Source: Chitinophaga varians
GTDB lineage: Bacteria; Bacteroidota; Bacteroidia; Chitinophagales; Chitinophagaceae
DNA length: 64,000 bases
NCBI RefSeq assembly: GCF_012641275.1
Contig: NZ_JABAIA010000001.1
Span: 2,418,001-2,482,000 of the forward strand
Direction of reading: 5' to 3'
Below the pieces are notes generated by a model, which was not told the DNA's origin, did not search any database, and worked only from the letters and a program-made list of their open reading frames with translations. How positions within the stretch are numbered: the stretch's first letter is position 1; every line of letters starts with the position of its first letter. Made by a program: the position numbers and the translations under genes. Below, in pieces: positions 43,379-51,743 of this stretch.

Positions 43379-45793
43379 TTACTCGGTGTCGTTTACACCC
43401 AGTTTAGACATCTCGATATCTTCCTCTTCATCCAGTGGTTTCCACAACTCTTTTTTCCTCGCTTTCTTTAACAAAGCTTTCTCCATCCACAACAACAAAG
43501 CCGGCAGAATAGTCAGGTTCGTGATCATCGCTACCACCAGCGTCAGGGAGGTCAGCCATCCTAACGCCTTGGTACCTCCGAATTCAGAGAAACTGAAAAT
43601 CATAAACCCGGCAAACAGGATCATCGACGTGTAAATAATACTCAGCCCCGTTTCATGAATAGTCTGCTTCACCGTGGCCGATATGTCTAGATTATGATGC
43701 GGCAGCTCCTGCTTGAAATTCACCAGAAAACGGATGGTTACGTCAATGGCTATACCCAAGGCCACGCTGAACACCAGTACTGTGGAAGGCTTCAGGGCCA
43801 CGCCAACCCATCCCATTATTCCCGCGGTAACTACCAGTGGAATAATATTCGGGATCAGTGATATCAGCAACATCCGCCACGAACGGAACAGGTAAAGCAT
43901 ACATACCATGATCAATACAAAAGCCAACAGGATACTCTCTGTTAAACCGTTGATAATGAAACGTGTACCTTCCTGGAAAATAACGCTGGTACCGGTGAAG
44001 GTCACTTTATAATGCGCAGTGTCAAAAATAGCAGTCACTTTCGGCTCCAGCGAGTCCATCAGCTGAGGCAGCCGTTGCGATCCCACGTCCTTCATATTCA
44101 CACTCACACGCGCCACCTGCCTGGTACTGTCCATAAATGAAGCCACCAGTTTTGAAAACGTAGAGGCGGAAGCGTTAGCACCGGTACCGGCGGATTTCAT
44201 CCGGAGATAAGGCGCCAGAAAACCCAGATCAAACGTATTAGGCACGGCATAGTTGGAACTGTCGCCGTTGTAATACGCCTGCTTCGCAAACTTGATACCT
44301 TCCACTACGGATAAAGGCCGCGCAAAATCAGGCTGCGCTGCAATCAGCTGTGTCAGTTCATCCAGCTTGTTGAGCGTTTGCAGGTTCACCACGCCGTTCT
44401 TGCGTTTGGTGTCCACAGCAATCTCCAAAGGCATCACCCCTTTAAAATTATTCTCAAAAAACTTCAGATCAGTATACAGTTTGTCTGTCTTCGGGATATC
44501 GTCCAGCATATACCCCACAGATTTCAGCCGGCTCATGCCCACCAATGCAGCAATCACCAGCGCACCGGTAACAAAGTATACCGGCTTACGGTATTTAAAC
44601 ACCAGCGTGGTAAGAAAATCCAGCACCGAGCCCAGGAAACCATTCTCCAGGTAATTGGTATGTTTGGTCTTCGGAGGAGGCAGGAAACTCAACACAGACG
44701 GCAGGAAAATAAAGGAGATCAGGAAGATGAACATAATGTTCAGTCCCGCTACCACACCGAACTCTTTCAGGATAGCGCTGTTGGTAAAACAAAACACGCC
44801 AAAACCAATAGCGGCGGTAAGATTGGTAAACAACGTCACAATACCCATCCGCTGTATCATACGCACCAGCGCTTTCGTCTTATTGCCATGCTTCGCATAT
44901 TCTGTATGGTACTTGCTGAGGAAGTACACGCAATTGGGGATACCGATCACCACAATCAGCGATGGTATCAAACCTGTCAACAGCGTGATCTTGTATCCCA
45001 TCAGCACGATAGTGGCCACAGACCACACCACGCCGATAGCTACCACCACCATCGACATCAGCACCGCACCGAAAGAACGGAAAAATAAAAAGAGAATGAG
45101 GCCCGTCAGCAGAAAAGAGATCTTCAGGAAAAGTTTCAGTTCATCCGCAACCTTAACGGCCATGACTGTACGAATCAGGGGGAGGCCGCTTAAATGAACT
45201 TCTGTATGATGCTTGTCCTGGAAGGCCTGTGCCAGTTTATTGATTTCTGCAACAACAGCGGTACGCTTAGGAGAATTAAAAACGTCCTTATTAACATAAA
45301 TGGCCATCATATAGGCCTTTGTATCGGGATTATAGAGTAATCCCCTGTAAAACAGCAGCGTCCTGAAAACACCCGCTAAACTGTCTATCTGCGCCTGTGT
45401 GTAACTGCTGTCCTTAAACAGCAGGCCGGCTTCCAGTTTCTGTGTACTGTCGTTCTTTACCAGGTTGATGGCCAGCGGAACGCTCAGTATATTTTCCACG
45501 GCGCTGATCTTCTTCAGATCATGATTCAGCTGCAGGTAGTCACGGAAAAAGTCTGCCTGAAAAAATTTATCGGTCTGTACGCCCAGCACCAGCATATTTC
45601 CATCTCCGCCAAACTTCTTCTTAAACTCCTGGTACTCCAGAAATTTCGGATTATCATGCGGTATGGTGGCCACATAGTCGTAAGACATCTGCACCTTGGA
45701 GGCATAAAATGCCATGACGCCGGTGGCGACCAATAACAGGAGTAGGAGCGTTAGTCGGAATTTTAGCACAAAGCTGGCTAAACGTTGCCACAT
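43379..45793 (-). CDS. MMPL/RND-family transporter
   Basis: An 804-residue inner-membrane protein with the two-fold RND layout: helix 1 at about 12-31, a large periplasmic loop to about 220, helices 2-6 at about 222-395, helix 7 near 415-432, a second periplasmic loop, and helices 8-12 at about 630-780. Sequences such as LTGLIPSLIVVIGIPNCVYFLSKYHTEY and FSVALGIAIDVTIRFLVNFKQEL are the SSD/MMPL-type blocks. Such proteins export lipids, hopanoids or lipophilic compounds by proton-motive force. No membrane-fusion partner is next to it, as is usual for MMPL proteins. The cargo is unknown. Confidence 0.9.
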   Translation of the reverse strand: MWQRLASFVLKFRLTLLLLLLVATGVMAFYASKVQMSYDYVATIPHDNPKFLEYQEFKKKFGGDGNMLVLGVQTDKFFQADFFRDYLQLNHDLKKISAVENILSVPLAINLVKNDSTQKLEAGLLFKDSSYTQAQIDSLAGVFRTLLFYRGLLYNPDTKAYMMAIYVNKDVFNSPKRTAVVAEINKLAQAFQDKHHTEVHLSGLPLIRTVMAVKVADELKLFLKISFLLTGLILFLFFRSFGAVLMSMVVVAIGVVWSVATIVLMGYKITLLTGLIPSLIVVIGIPNCVYFLSKYHTEYAKHGNKTKALVRMIQRMGIVTLFTNLTAAIGFGVFCFTNSAILKEFGVVAGLNIMFIFLISFIFLPSVLSFLPPPKTKHTNYLENGFLGSVLDFLTTLVFKYRKPVYFVTGALVIAALVGMSRLKSVGYMLDDIPKTDKLYTDLKFFENNFKGVMPLEIAVDTKRKNGVVNLQTLNKLDELTQLIAAQPDFARPLSVVEGIKFAKQAYYNGDSSNYAVPNTFDLGFLAPYLRMKSAGTGANASASTFSKLVASFMDSTRQVARVSVNMKDVGSQRLPQLMDSLEPKVTAIFDTAHYKVTFTGTSVIFQEGTRFIINGLTESILLAFVLIMVCMLYLFRSWRMLLISLIPNIIPLVVTAGIMGWVGVALKPSTVLVFSVALGIAIDVTIRFLVNFKQELPHHNLDISATVKQTIHETGLSIIYTSMILFAGFMIFSFSEFGGTKALGWLTSLTLVVAMITNLTILPALLLWMEKALLKKARKKELWKPLDEEEDIEMSKLGVNDTE

Positions 45794-45869
45794 AAGGATT
45801 TTTCAATTTGTTAAATGGCGTAAAGGTAGTTAAAATACCCATTAGCTAACCTGTTGCCGGCAGATGAAT

Positions 45870-45877
45870 TACATTTG
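45870..45877 (+). promoter_or_regulatory. -7 box TACATTTG of recO
   Basis: Exact TAnnTTTG match in the divergent gap between the MMPL gene and recO, 53 bp before the recO start. Confidence 0.5.
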
Positions 45878-45929
45878 TTTGCCCTAAATTGCAACTTTAT
45901 TCCTGCGGCATCCTTAAAAACAGAGACAG

Positions 45930-46667
45930 TTGCTTCACAAAACACGCGGCATAGTATTACGTACGGTGAAATATGGCGACACGAGCGTGATCGTGGGCAT
46001 TTTCACGGAGCTGTTCGGGCTGCAATCGTATATCGTTAATGGTGTCCGGTCTTCCAAGCCCAAAGCGGCCAAAGGCAACCTGCTCCAACCCGGCAATATC
46101 CTCGAAATGGTGGTGTATCACCATGAAGTCAAAAACCTGCACCGCATTTCCGAGTTCAAACTAGGCTATATCTATACTTCCCTGCATTACAACGTGGTCA
46201 AAAACACGATTGCGCTGTATCTCATCGAACTGCTGCAGAAAAGCCTGAAGCAACCGGAGCAACAGCTCGAACTGTACTATTTTACGGAAAATACGCTGCA
46301 ACTGCTGGATGGTTCTCCCACGGCGGTTATTGCCAACCTGCCCCTGTTTTATACCCTCAAACTGGCGGAATTTCTGGGCTTCCGGCTCAACGGCCACTTC
46401 TCGGAATATACGCCCTACCTGGACTTGCAGGAGGGAACGTTCTGCTATCTGCCGCCCCACCATACCGACCATCTGGACCCCGAATACAGTGAGCTCACCG
46501 ACCGGCTGATTCAATGCAGCGAAGTGCAGCAGCTGGCAGCAGTCAGCATGGCAAAAGAAAAGAGAAGAAAGTTATTATACGCTTATCTGGATTTTCTCCG
46601 GCTGCATATGCCGGATTTTACGGAATTACACTCACCGCCTATCCTGCACGAGATCCTTGACGCCTGA
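45930..46667 (+). CDS. recO: DNA repair protein RecO
   Basis: A 245-residue RecO: N-terminal OB fold (HKTRGIVLRTVKYGDTSVIVGIFTE, then the SYIVNGVRS and NLLQPGNILEMVVYH blocks) and a helical C-terminal domain with LELYYFTENTLQLLD. No zinc-binding cysteines, which is normal in Bacteroidota. It anneals ssDNA and loads RecA with RecR. The start is TTG at 45930, the only codon that gives the family N-terminus. The last 36 bp overlap the end of the convergent lpxH gene. Confidence 0.94.
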   Translation: MLHKTRGIVLRTVKYGDTSVIVGIFTELFGLQSYIVNGVRSSKPKAAKGNLLQPGNILEMVVYHHEVKNLHRISEFKLGYIYTSLHYNVVKNTIALYLIELLQKSLKQPEQQLELYYFTENTLQLLDGSPTAVIANLPLFYTLKLAEFLGFRLNGHFSEYTPYLDLQEGTFCYLPPHHTDHLDPEYSELTDRLIQCSEVQQLAAVSMAKEKRRKLLYAYLDFLRLHMPDFTELHSPPILHEILDA

Positions 46668-47450
46668 CCGTGCCAGTTTCGCGCCCGCTTCGGTAAAGAA
46701 CTCCAGCGTGGTGGAAGCACCGTCGAACACAGCGTAGGAAGTATAGTTAAGCCATTCGCCGAGGTTGATATAACGGCTGTCAGGCCCCACCTTCAGGTCC
46801 AGCGGCAGGTGCCGGTGACCGAAAATAAAATAGTCGAAATGCTCCCGCTGCAATACTTCACGACTGTAGATAGCCAGCCATTCCTGGTCTTCTCCCAGAA
46901 AATGCTCCAGTTCCTGGCCGGTAGCGGCCCGGCTCTTGCGACTAAAGTAGTTGGCCAGTGAGATGCCCATTACCGGATGAATACAGGAAAACAACCAGCG
47001 GCATACAGGATTGCGGAAAATCTTCTTGAGGAATTTGTATCCATGGTCGCCGGGCCCCAGCCCGTCACCATGGCCAATGTAAAACTTCTTACCATTTATG
47101 GTATATTCCTGAGGCTCATAATAAACCGGGATGTTCAGCTCGTCTTCAAAGTAGCCGTCCATCCACATATCATGGTTGCCGATAAATACGGATATCCCGA
47201 TGCCTTTGTCAGTCAGGTCCGCCAGTTTGCCCAGCAGGCGGGTATATCCTTTGGGGATCACATGTTTATATTCAAACCAGAAATCGAAAAGGTCTCCAAC
47301 CAGAAAGATATGCGCAGCATCTTTTTCCACCATTTCCAGCCATTGCACGATGAGTTTCTCCCGCTCCCGGCTGACGGTCATGTTGGGCGCCCCGAGGTGA
47401 AAATCGGAAGCAAAGTATATTTTCTTATTGGCTGGTAAAGGAATTTCCAT
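46632..47450 (-). CDS. lpxH: UDP-2,3-diacylglucosamine pyrophosphatase (LpxH type)
   Basis: A 272-residue calcineurin-like phosphoesterase with the complete motif set: Asp16 and His18 (DFHLG), Asp53 (VGDLFDFW), Asn92-His93 (GNHDMW), His127 (GHGDG) and the late GHRH motif. The GNHDMW and FDFWFEYKHV context points to LpxH, which releases lipid X in lipid A synthesis at the inner membrane. The frame runs up to 47474, but the ATG at 47450 (MEIPLPANKK) fits better. The stop region overlaps recO by 36 bp in antisense. A structured hairpin precedes the start. Confidence 0.92.
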   Translation of the reverse strand: MEIPLPANKKIYFASDFHLGAPNMTVSREREKLIVQWLEMVEKDAAHIFLVGDLFDFWFEYKHVIPKGYTRLLGKLADLTDKGIGISVFIGNHDMWMDGYFEDELNIPVYYEPQEYTINGKKFYIGHGDGLGPGDHGYKFLKKIFRNPVCRWLFSCIHPVMGISLANYFSRKSRAATGQELEHFLGEDQEWLAIYSREVLQREHFDYFIFGHRHLPLDLKVGPDSRYINLGEWLNYTSYAVFDGASTTLEFFTEAGAKLARSGVKDLVQDRR

Positions 47451-47479
47451 GTGACAATTTGTGTTATCTCTCAAACATT

Positions 47480-47545
47480 ATAGCCTTCCGCATATGGTTT
47501 CAGGAGAACGGGATGTTCTGTTAAAACCTGTAAGCGGAAGGCTAT
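47480..47545. other. 66-nt structured hairpin between LUD gene and lpxH
   Basis: Three nested arm pairs: ATAGCCTTCCGC (47480-47491) with GCGGAAGGCTAT (47534-47545), GGTTT (47496-47500) with AAACC (47524-47528), and AGAAC (47505-47509) with GTTCT (47515-47519). No T tract follows on either strand, so it is not a standard terminator. It may be a regulatory RNA element, a processing site or a small REP-like element. Confidence 0.55.
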
Positions 47546-47555
47546 TGCTGATGAT

Positions 47556-48191
47556 TTATTCGTCTACTAAAAATACGTATACTTCTTTCGGTCCGTGGAT
47601 GCCCACTACCAGTGTTTTTTCGATGTCTGCCGTGCGGCTCGGGCCTGTAGCAAAAGAAACTGCTGAAGGCAGGTCGTTGCCGTATTTGTCTTTCAGTCTG
47701 CTGAAAGCGTCTTTCAGGTCAAACACCAGCTGGTGGGTATAAGCCACCATAATGTGAACAGGCGCATAAACCGGCACCGCTCTTCCACTGGGTTGAGCGG
47801 CGCTGAGCACTACTGTACCGGTGCGGGCCACCAGGTATTCGCAATCTGTGATGGCTGCATCCGCTTCGTGTATATTACCCTGGTTCAGCGTAGGCAGATC
47901 ATTCTTACCTATCACTTTCAGCAGGGCAGGCGTCTGGCAGTATACGTTCCGCCAGTCCTTATTATCTGACAGCAGGCGCAGATTTTCGAGCAGTTCCGCT
48001 TTGCTGGTACAGAAAACAAATTTCCCCTGTAACCTGGTAAATTCTTCTGCAAACCTCAGCTCCAGCCCTTCGTTCTCTGTTTTGAAAACAGAGGAGTTGC
48101 CCTCCGAATTGGGGAAGGGCAACTGTACAGGCTGGCTTAACGCATTCCGTACTCTCTTCAGAATATTTTCCTTGGCAGGAGAAATCTTCAT
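47556..48191 (-). CDS. LUD-domain protein (LutC/YkgG type)
   Basis: A 211-residue cytoplasmic protein of the LUD family: FCTSKAELLENLRLL near 60, then ADAAITDCEYLVARTGTVVLSAAQPSGRAVPVYAPVHIMVAY, and VSFATGPSRTADIEKTLVVGIHGPKEVYVFLVDE at the end, the conserved family core. In LutABC operons this protein serves lactate oxidation, but lutA and lutB are not here. It sits 8 bp after ftsH in an rsfS - ftsH - LUD arrangement, which I believe recurs in Bacteroidota. The actual role in this context is unknown. Confidence 0.85.
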   Translation of the reverse strand: MKISPAKENILKRVRNALSQPVQLPFPNSEGNSSVFKTENEGLELRFAEEFTRLQGKFVFCTSKAELLENLRLLSDNKDWRNVYCQTPALLKVIGKNDLPTLNQGNIHEADAAITDCEYLVARTGTVVLSAAQPSGRAVPVYAPVHIMVAYTHQLVFDLKDAFSRLKDKYGNDLPSAVSFATGPSRTADIEKTLVVGIHGPKEVYVFLVDE

Positions 48192-48199
48192 ATCAAAAT

Positions 48200-50233
48200 T
48201 TATGCATTAGCAGGTGAAGGAGAAGGATTGATGATGTCTGTCGGATGTACGCCGTCAGTAGTCATGCCTTCCTTGCCCAGGTGATGTTCTCTCGGCACAT
48301 CATACGGACGTTTGCCGATCAGCCTTTCCAGGTCGGACTGGTATAAAACTTCTTTTTCCAGCAGTTCCTTGGCGAGGGTTTTCACCTGTTCCATTCTTTC
48401 TGTCAGCAGGTTTTTAGTCCTTACATAAGCCGCATCGATCAGTTTCCGTACTTCTTCATCGATCATCCGGGATGTCTCTTCAGAGTATGGTTTGGTGAAA
48501 GACTGATCGCTGTTTGGATCATAGAAAGACACGTTACCAATCTTATCGTTCATACCGTATACGGTCACCATGGCGTAGGCCATACGGGTAATTACCTGCA
48601 GGTCGTTTTGTGCGCCGGTGGATATTTTACCGAATACCAGTTCCTCTACCGCACGGCCGCCGAGGGTCATGCAGATATCGTCCAGCAGTTGTTCGGTATT
48701 GTACAGGTATTGTTCTTTCGGTAGGTATTGTGCGTATCCCAGCGCAGCCACGCCGCGGGGAACGATAGTCACCTTTACCAGCGGGTTAGCGTGTTCGAGG
48801 TACCATCCGCAGATAGCATGCCCGGCTTCGTGATAAGCGATGACTTCTTTTTCTTCCGGGGAGATGATTTTGTTTTTCTTCTCAAGGCCACCGATCACAC
48901 GGTCAATGGCGTCGTTGAAGTCTTCCATTTCCACCTGTGTCTTGCCTTTACGGGCAGCGATCAGGGCCGCTTCGTTACATACGTTGGCGATATCGGCGCC
49001 GGCAAAACCGGGAGTCATAGAGGCCAGTTTCTTCACATCCAGGTTAGGGGATGTTTTGATTGGCTTCAGGTGCACCTCGAAAATGGTTTCTCTTCCGGCC
49101 AGGTCTGGTTTGTCAATAGAGATCTGACGGTCGAAACGGCCTGGGCGCAGCAGGGCGCTGTCCAGTACGTCCGGGCGGTTAGTGGCCGCCAGGATGATGA
49201 TACCGCTGTCGGTACCGAAACCGTCCATTTCCACGAGCAGCTGGTTCAGGGTGTTTTCCCTTTCATCGTTGCTCATCATAACGTTTTTACCTCTGGCGCG
49301 ACCGATCGCGTCGATTTCATCGATGAAGATGATACAAGGCGCTTTTTCACGGGCTTGTTTGAACAGGTCACGTACACGGCTGGCGCCTACGCCCACGAAC
49401 AGTTCCACGAAATCGGAACCGGACATGGAGAAGAAAGGTACCTGTGCTTCCCCTGCCATCGCTTTGGCCAGCAAGGTTTTACCAGTACCCGGAGGGCCTA
49501 CCAGCAGGGCTCCTTTTGGTATTTTACCACCCAGGGAGGTGTATTTTTTCGGATTTTTCAGGAAGTCCACGATTTCCATCACTTCCACTTTCGCTTCGTC
49601 AAGGCCGGCCACATCGTTGAACGTGATGTTTACGCGGGTGCCTTTATCAAACAAGGTGGCTTTTGACTTGCCGATATTGAAGATACCTCCCGGGCCACCG
49701 CTACCGCCGGCAGGGCCGCCCATTTTACGCATCAGCAATACCCACAGGCCAATAATCAGGATAATGGGCAACAGCAGCTGGAAGATCGGTTCAAACCAGC
49801 TTTGACGTTCGTCATAGGAGATTTTGACCTGGTTTTCCATCGGTATCCCTTCCTGGGCTTTGTCGATGTCCTTTTTGAAGCTTTCTTCACTACCAATAGA
49901 GAAGCGGTAGTGAGGGCCCGGATTCAGGCCGCCGCCAAAACGGCTTCTGGCCACTTCCGTGAATTTGGGCAGTTTAAGACTGTCCTGTTTTATGTAGACT
50001 TCTACATATTTCTTGTTAACAACGACCAATTTATCTACGTCCCCAGGTTTCAAATAACTTACCTGAAATTCCTGGAAGCTGATCTCTTTGGTAGAGGGTC
50101 TGAAATCAGGGAAGAAGTTCATTGCGAGCAGGGCGATGCCAATAAAAGCATATACCCAGTATATATTGAACTTCGGTCCTTTCTTTGGAGATTTCTCTGA
50201 ACCCTTGTTGAAGTTATTGCCTCCTTTTTCCAT
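48200..50233 (-). CDS. ftsH: ATP-dependent zinc metalloprotease FtsH
   Basis: A 677-residue membrane protease: transmembrane helices at about 25-42 and 150-168 with a periplasmic domain between, AAA domain with Walker A GPPGTGKT (246-253), Walker [13 protein letters not shown], the SRH region [17 protein letters not shown], and the zinc site HEAGH (468-472). A Lys/Gly-rich start and a Pro/Ser tail flank these. It degrades misassembled membrane proteins and regulates LPS synthesis; lpxH lies two genes downstream. The rsfS gene precedes it by 77 bp and the LUD gene follows after 8 bp. Confidence 0.97.
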   Translation of the reverse strand: MEKGGNNFNKGSEKSPKKGPKFNIYWVYAFIGIALLAMNFFPDFRPSTKEISFQEFQVSYLKPGDVDKLVVVNKKYVEVYIKQDSLKLPKFTEVARSRFGGGLNPGPHYRFSIGSEESFKKDIDKAQEGIPMENQVKISYDERQSWFEPIFQLLLPIILIIGLWVLLMRKMGGPAGGSGGPGGIFNIGKSKATLFDKGTRVNITFNDVAGLDEAKVEVMEIVDFLKNPKKYTSLGGKIPKGALLVGPPGTGKTLLAKAMAGEAQVPFFSMSGSDFVELFVGVGASRVRDLFKQAREKAPCIIFIDEIDAIGRARGKNVMMSNDERENTLNQLLVEMDGFGTDSGIIILAATNRPDVLDSALLRPGRFDRQISIDKPDLAGRETIFEVHLKPIKTSPNLDVKKLASMTPGFAGADIANVCNEAALIAARKGKTQVEMEDFNDAIDRVIGGLEKKNKIISPEEKEVIAYHEAGHAICGWYLEHANPLVKVTIVPRGVAALGYAQYLPKEQYLYNTEQLLDDICMTLGGRAVEELVFGKISTGAQNDLQVITRMAYAMVTVYGMNDKIGNVSFYDPNSDQSFTKPYSEETSRMIDEEVRKLIDAAYVRTKNLLTERMEQVKTLAKELLEKEVLYQSDLERLIGKRPYDVPREHHLGKEGMTTDGVHPTDIINPSPSPANA

Positions 50234-50310
50234 AATCTTACGCTCCTTTACGGATGTTTATTACAATCAGAATATTTATATAATAATTAATACTTTCACG
50301 ACTGTTTTGT

Positions 50311-50715
50311 TCAGTCATCGTTGTGGTCCATCCTGTCGGCGTCACTCCACATTTCCTCGAGATTATAGAACTTCCTTGTTTCCGGCTGGAAAATATGCAC
50401 TACAATATTTACGTAGTCCACCAGTATCCACTGTTGAGCAGTAAAACCCTCGTGTTTATAAGGGGCTTCACCTAGCTTCAGTTCTACTTCGTGTGCTACA
50501 AAATCGGCGATAGCTCTTACCTGGGTATTGGAATTGGCTTCACATATTACAAAGAAATCGGCCACGGCTTCAGGAATCTGGCGTAAATCCAGGGATACGA
50601 TATTTTCCCCCTTCTTTTCCTGTATGGCTTTTATGATGGTGGTAAAAATTTCACTTTCTCTGGTCAGGCGCGTTTGGGCCTTTTTCCTCGTGCTCAGAAC
50701 GGTTAAGGGTGCCAA
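50311..50715 (-). CDS. rsfS: ribosomal silencing factor RsfS
   Basis: A 134-residue Oligomerization-domain protein: IIKAIQEKKGENIVSLDLRQIPEAVADFFVICEANSNTQVRAIADFVAHEV, then APYKHEGFTAQQWILVDYVNIVVHIFQPETRKFYNLEEMW, which is diagnostic. It binds uL14 on the 50S subunit and blocks subunit joining when nutrients are scarce. No ATG is available at the N-terminus, so TTG 50715 is the best start. A -7 box lies 37 bp upstream. It forms a unit with ftsH, and its partner gene nadD is not in the window. Confidence 0.94.
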   Translation of the reverse strand: MAPLTVLSTRKKAQTRLTRESEIFTTIIKAIQEKKGENIVSLDLRQIPEAVADFFVICEANSNTQVRAIADFVAHEVELKLGEAPYKHEGFTAQQWILVDYVNIVVHIFQPETRKFYNLEEMWSDADRMDHNDD

Positions 50716-50751
50716 TAAATCTCGTTTTTGTTAAAAATAAACTTTAATTGT

Positions 50752-50759
50752 CAAAGTTA
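50752..50759 (-). promoter_or_regulatory. -7 box TAACTTTG of the rsfS-ftsH unit
   Basis: Exact TAnnTTTG on the minus strand in the 158-bp divergent gap between rsfS and birA. It gives a leader of about 30 nt and so supports the TTG start of rsfS. Confidence 0.5.
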
Positions 50760-50873
50760 CTAAACAAGCACTAATATAACATGCAGAAATATCATGCTTC
50801 AGGGCCTACAAATGTTAAGAAAATAATAAAATGAAGTACTTTTCCGGCTGTTTTAAGACTAAAAAAGGTTCAT

Positions 50874-51617
50874 GTGGTAGGACACCCGTTTTATATTTTA
50901 GACGAAATTGACAGCACCAATAACTATGCCATGGAGCAGGTAAATTCGGGCCAGGTGACATCCGGTACAGCCTGGTTTACCAGCAACCAGACAGCAGGAA
51001 AAGGGACCCGTGGCAAACAATGGATAGCCCGTCCCGGTGATATCCTCGCCCTCTCTGTAGCGCTGCAACCAGCCATGTTGCCGCTTTCCCGTCAATTCAT
51101 GCTGAGCATGGCAGTGGCCCTGGGCGCACATGATTTCCTCGCTGCCTATGCCGGCGACGAAACCATTATCAAATGGCCGAATGATATTTACTGGCGTGAC
51201 AGAAAGGCAGGAGGCATCCTGATAGAAAATGTATTGCGGGGTAATATGTGGCATTATGCCATTATCGGAATCGGGCTCAACCTGAACCAGGGAAAATTTC
51301 CGGACGATCTTCCCAACGCCGTGTCATTAAAGCAGATCACCGGCAAAACATGGGACGCTGCCACCATGGCCCGGGAACTATGCAGCTGCCTGGACGCCCG
51401 TATCCGGACACTGCAAATGTCCGCTCTTGATACACTCCTGGCAGAATATACCTCAAAGCTCTTTCGCTGGCAGCAACCCGGCCTGTACCGGAAAGACGGC
51501 GTCGTTTTCCAGGGCGTCATCCGGGGAGTATTACCAGACGGGCACCTCTGTCTCGAACGGGACGGTGAAATCCTGCAGTTGGGCTTCGGGGAAGTGGAGT
51601 TTGTGCTGAGCAAATAA
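50874..51617 (+). CDS. birA: biotin--[acetyl-CoA-carboxylase] ligase
   Basis: A 247-residue monofunctional biotin-protein ligase: VGHPFYILDEIDSTNNYAME, the biotinyl-AMP-binding loop AGKGTRGKQWIA, then IIKWPNDIYW and AGGILIENVL, and a C-terminal SH3-like domain (FQGVIRGVLPDGHLCLERDGE). There is no N-terminal DNA-binding domain, so it does not repress biotin genes. The start is GTG 50874, because the overlapping ATG at 50872 runs into a stop. It is divergent from rsfS. Confidence 0.95.
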   Translation: MVGHPFYILDEIDSTNNYAMEQVNSGQVTSGTAWFTSNQTAGKGTRGKQWIARPGDILALSVALQPAMLPLSRQFMLSMAVALGAHDFLAAYAGDETIIKWPNDIYWRDRKAGGILIENVLRGNMWHYAIIGIGLNLNQGKFPDDLPNAVSLKQITGKTWDAATMARELCSCLDARIRTLQMSALDTLLAEYTSKLFRWQQPGLYRKDGVVFQGVIRGVLPDGHLCLERDGEILQLGFGEVEFVLSK

Positions 51618-51743
51618 CGGCTGCCACCGGTAGGTAATCAGCGCCCGCCATGCTCCCTGCGCAACGCTGCTGTTTTTGCCCCCTTTGCAATCAGGTTTCG
51701 GAAGTGGACGTAGCACAGAGGAGATAGTGGCCGCCACCGGAAA

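Noticed and set aside
51618..51743. GGCTGCCACCGG / GGCCGCCACCGG pair after birA
   Set aside because: Two near-copies of 12 bp, 113 bp apart, with no pairing or gene context; this may be chance in a GC-rich stretch.
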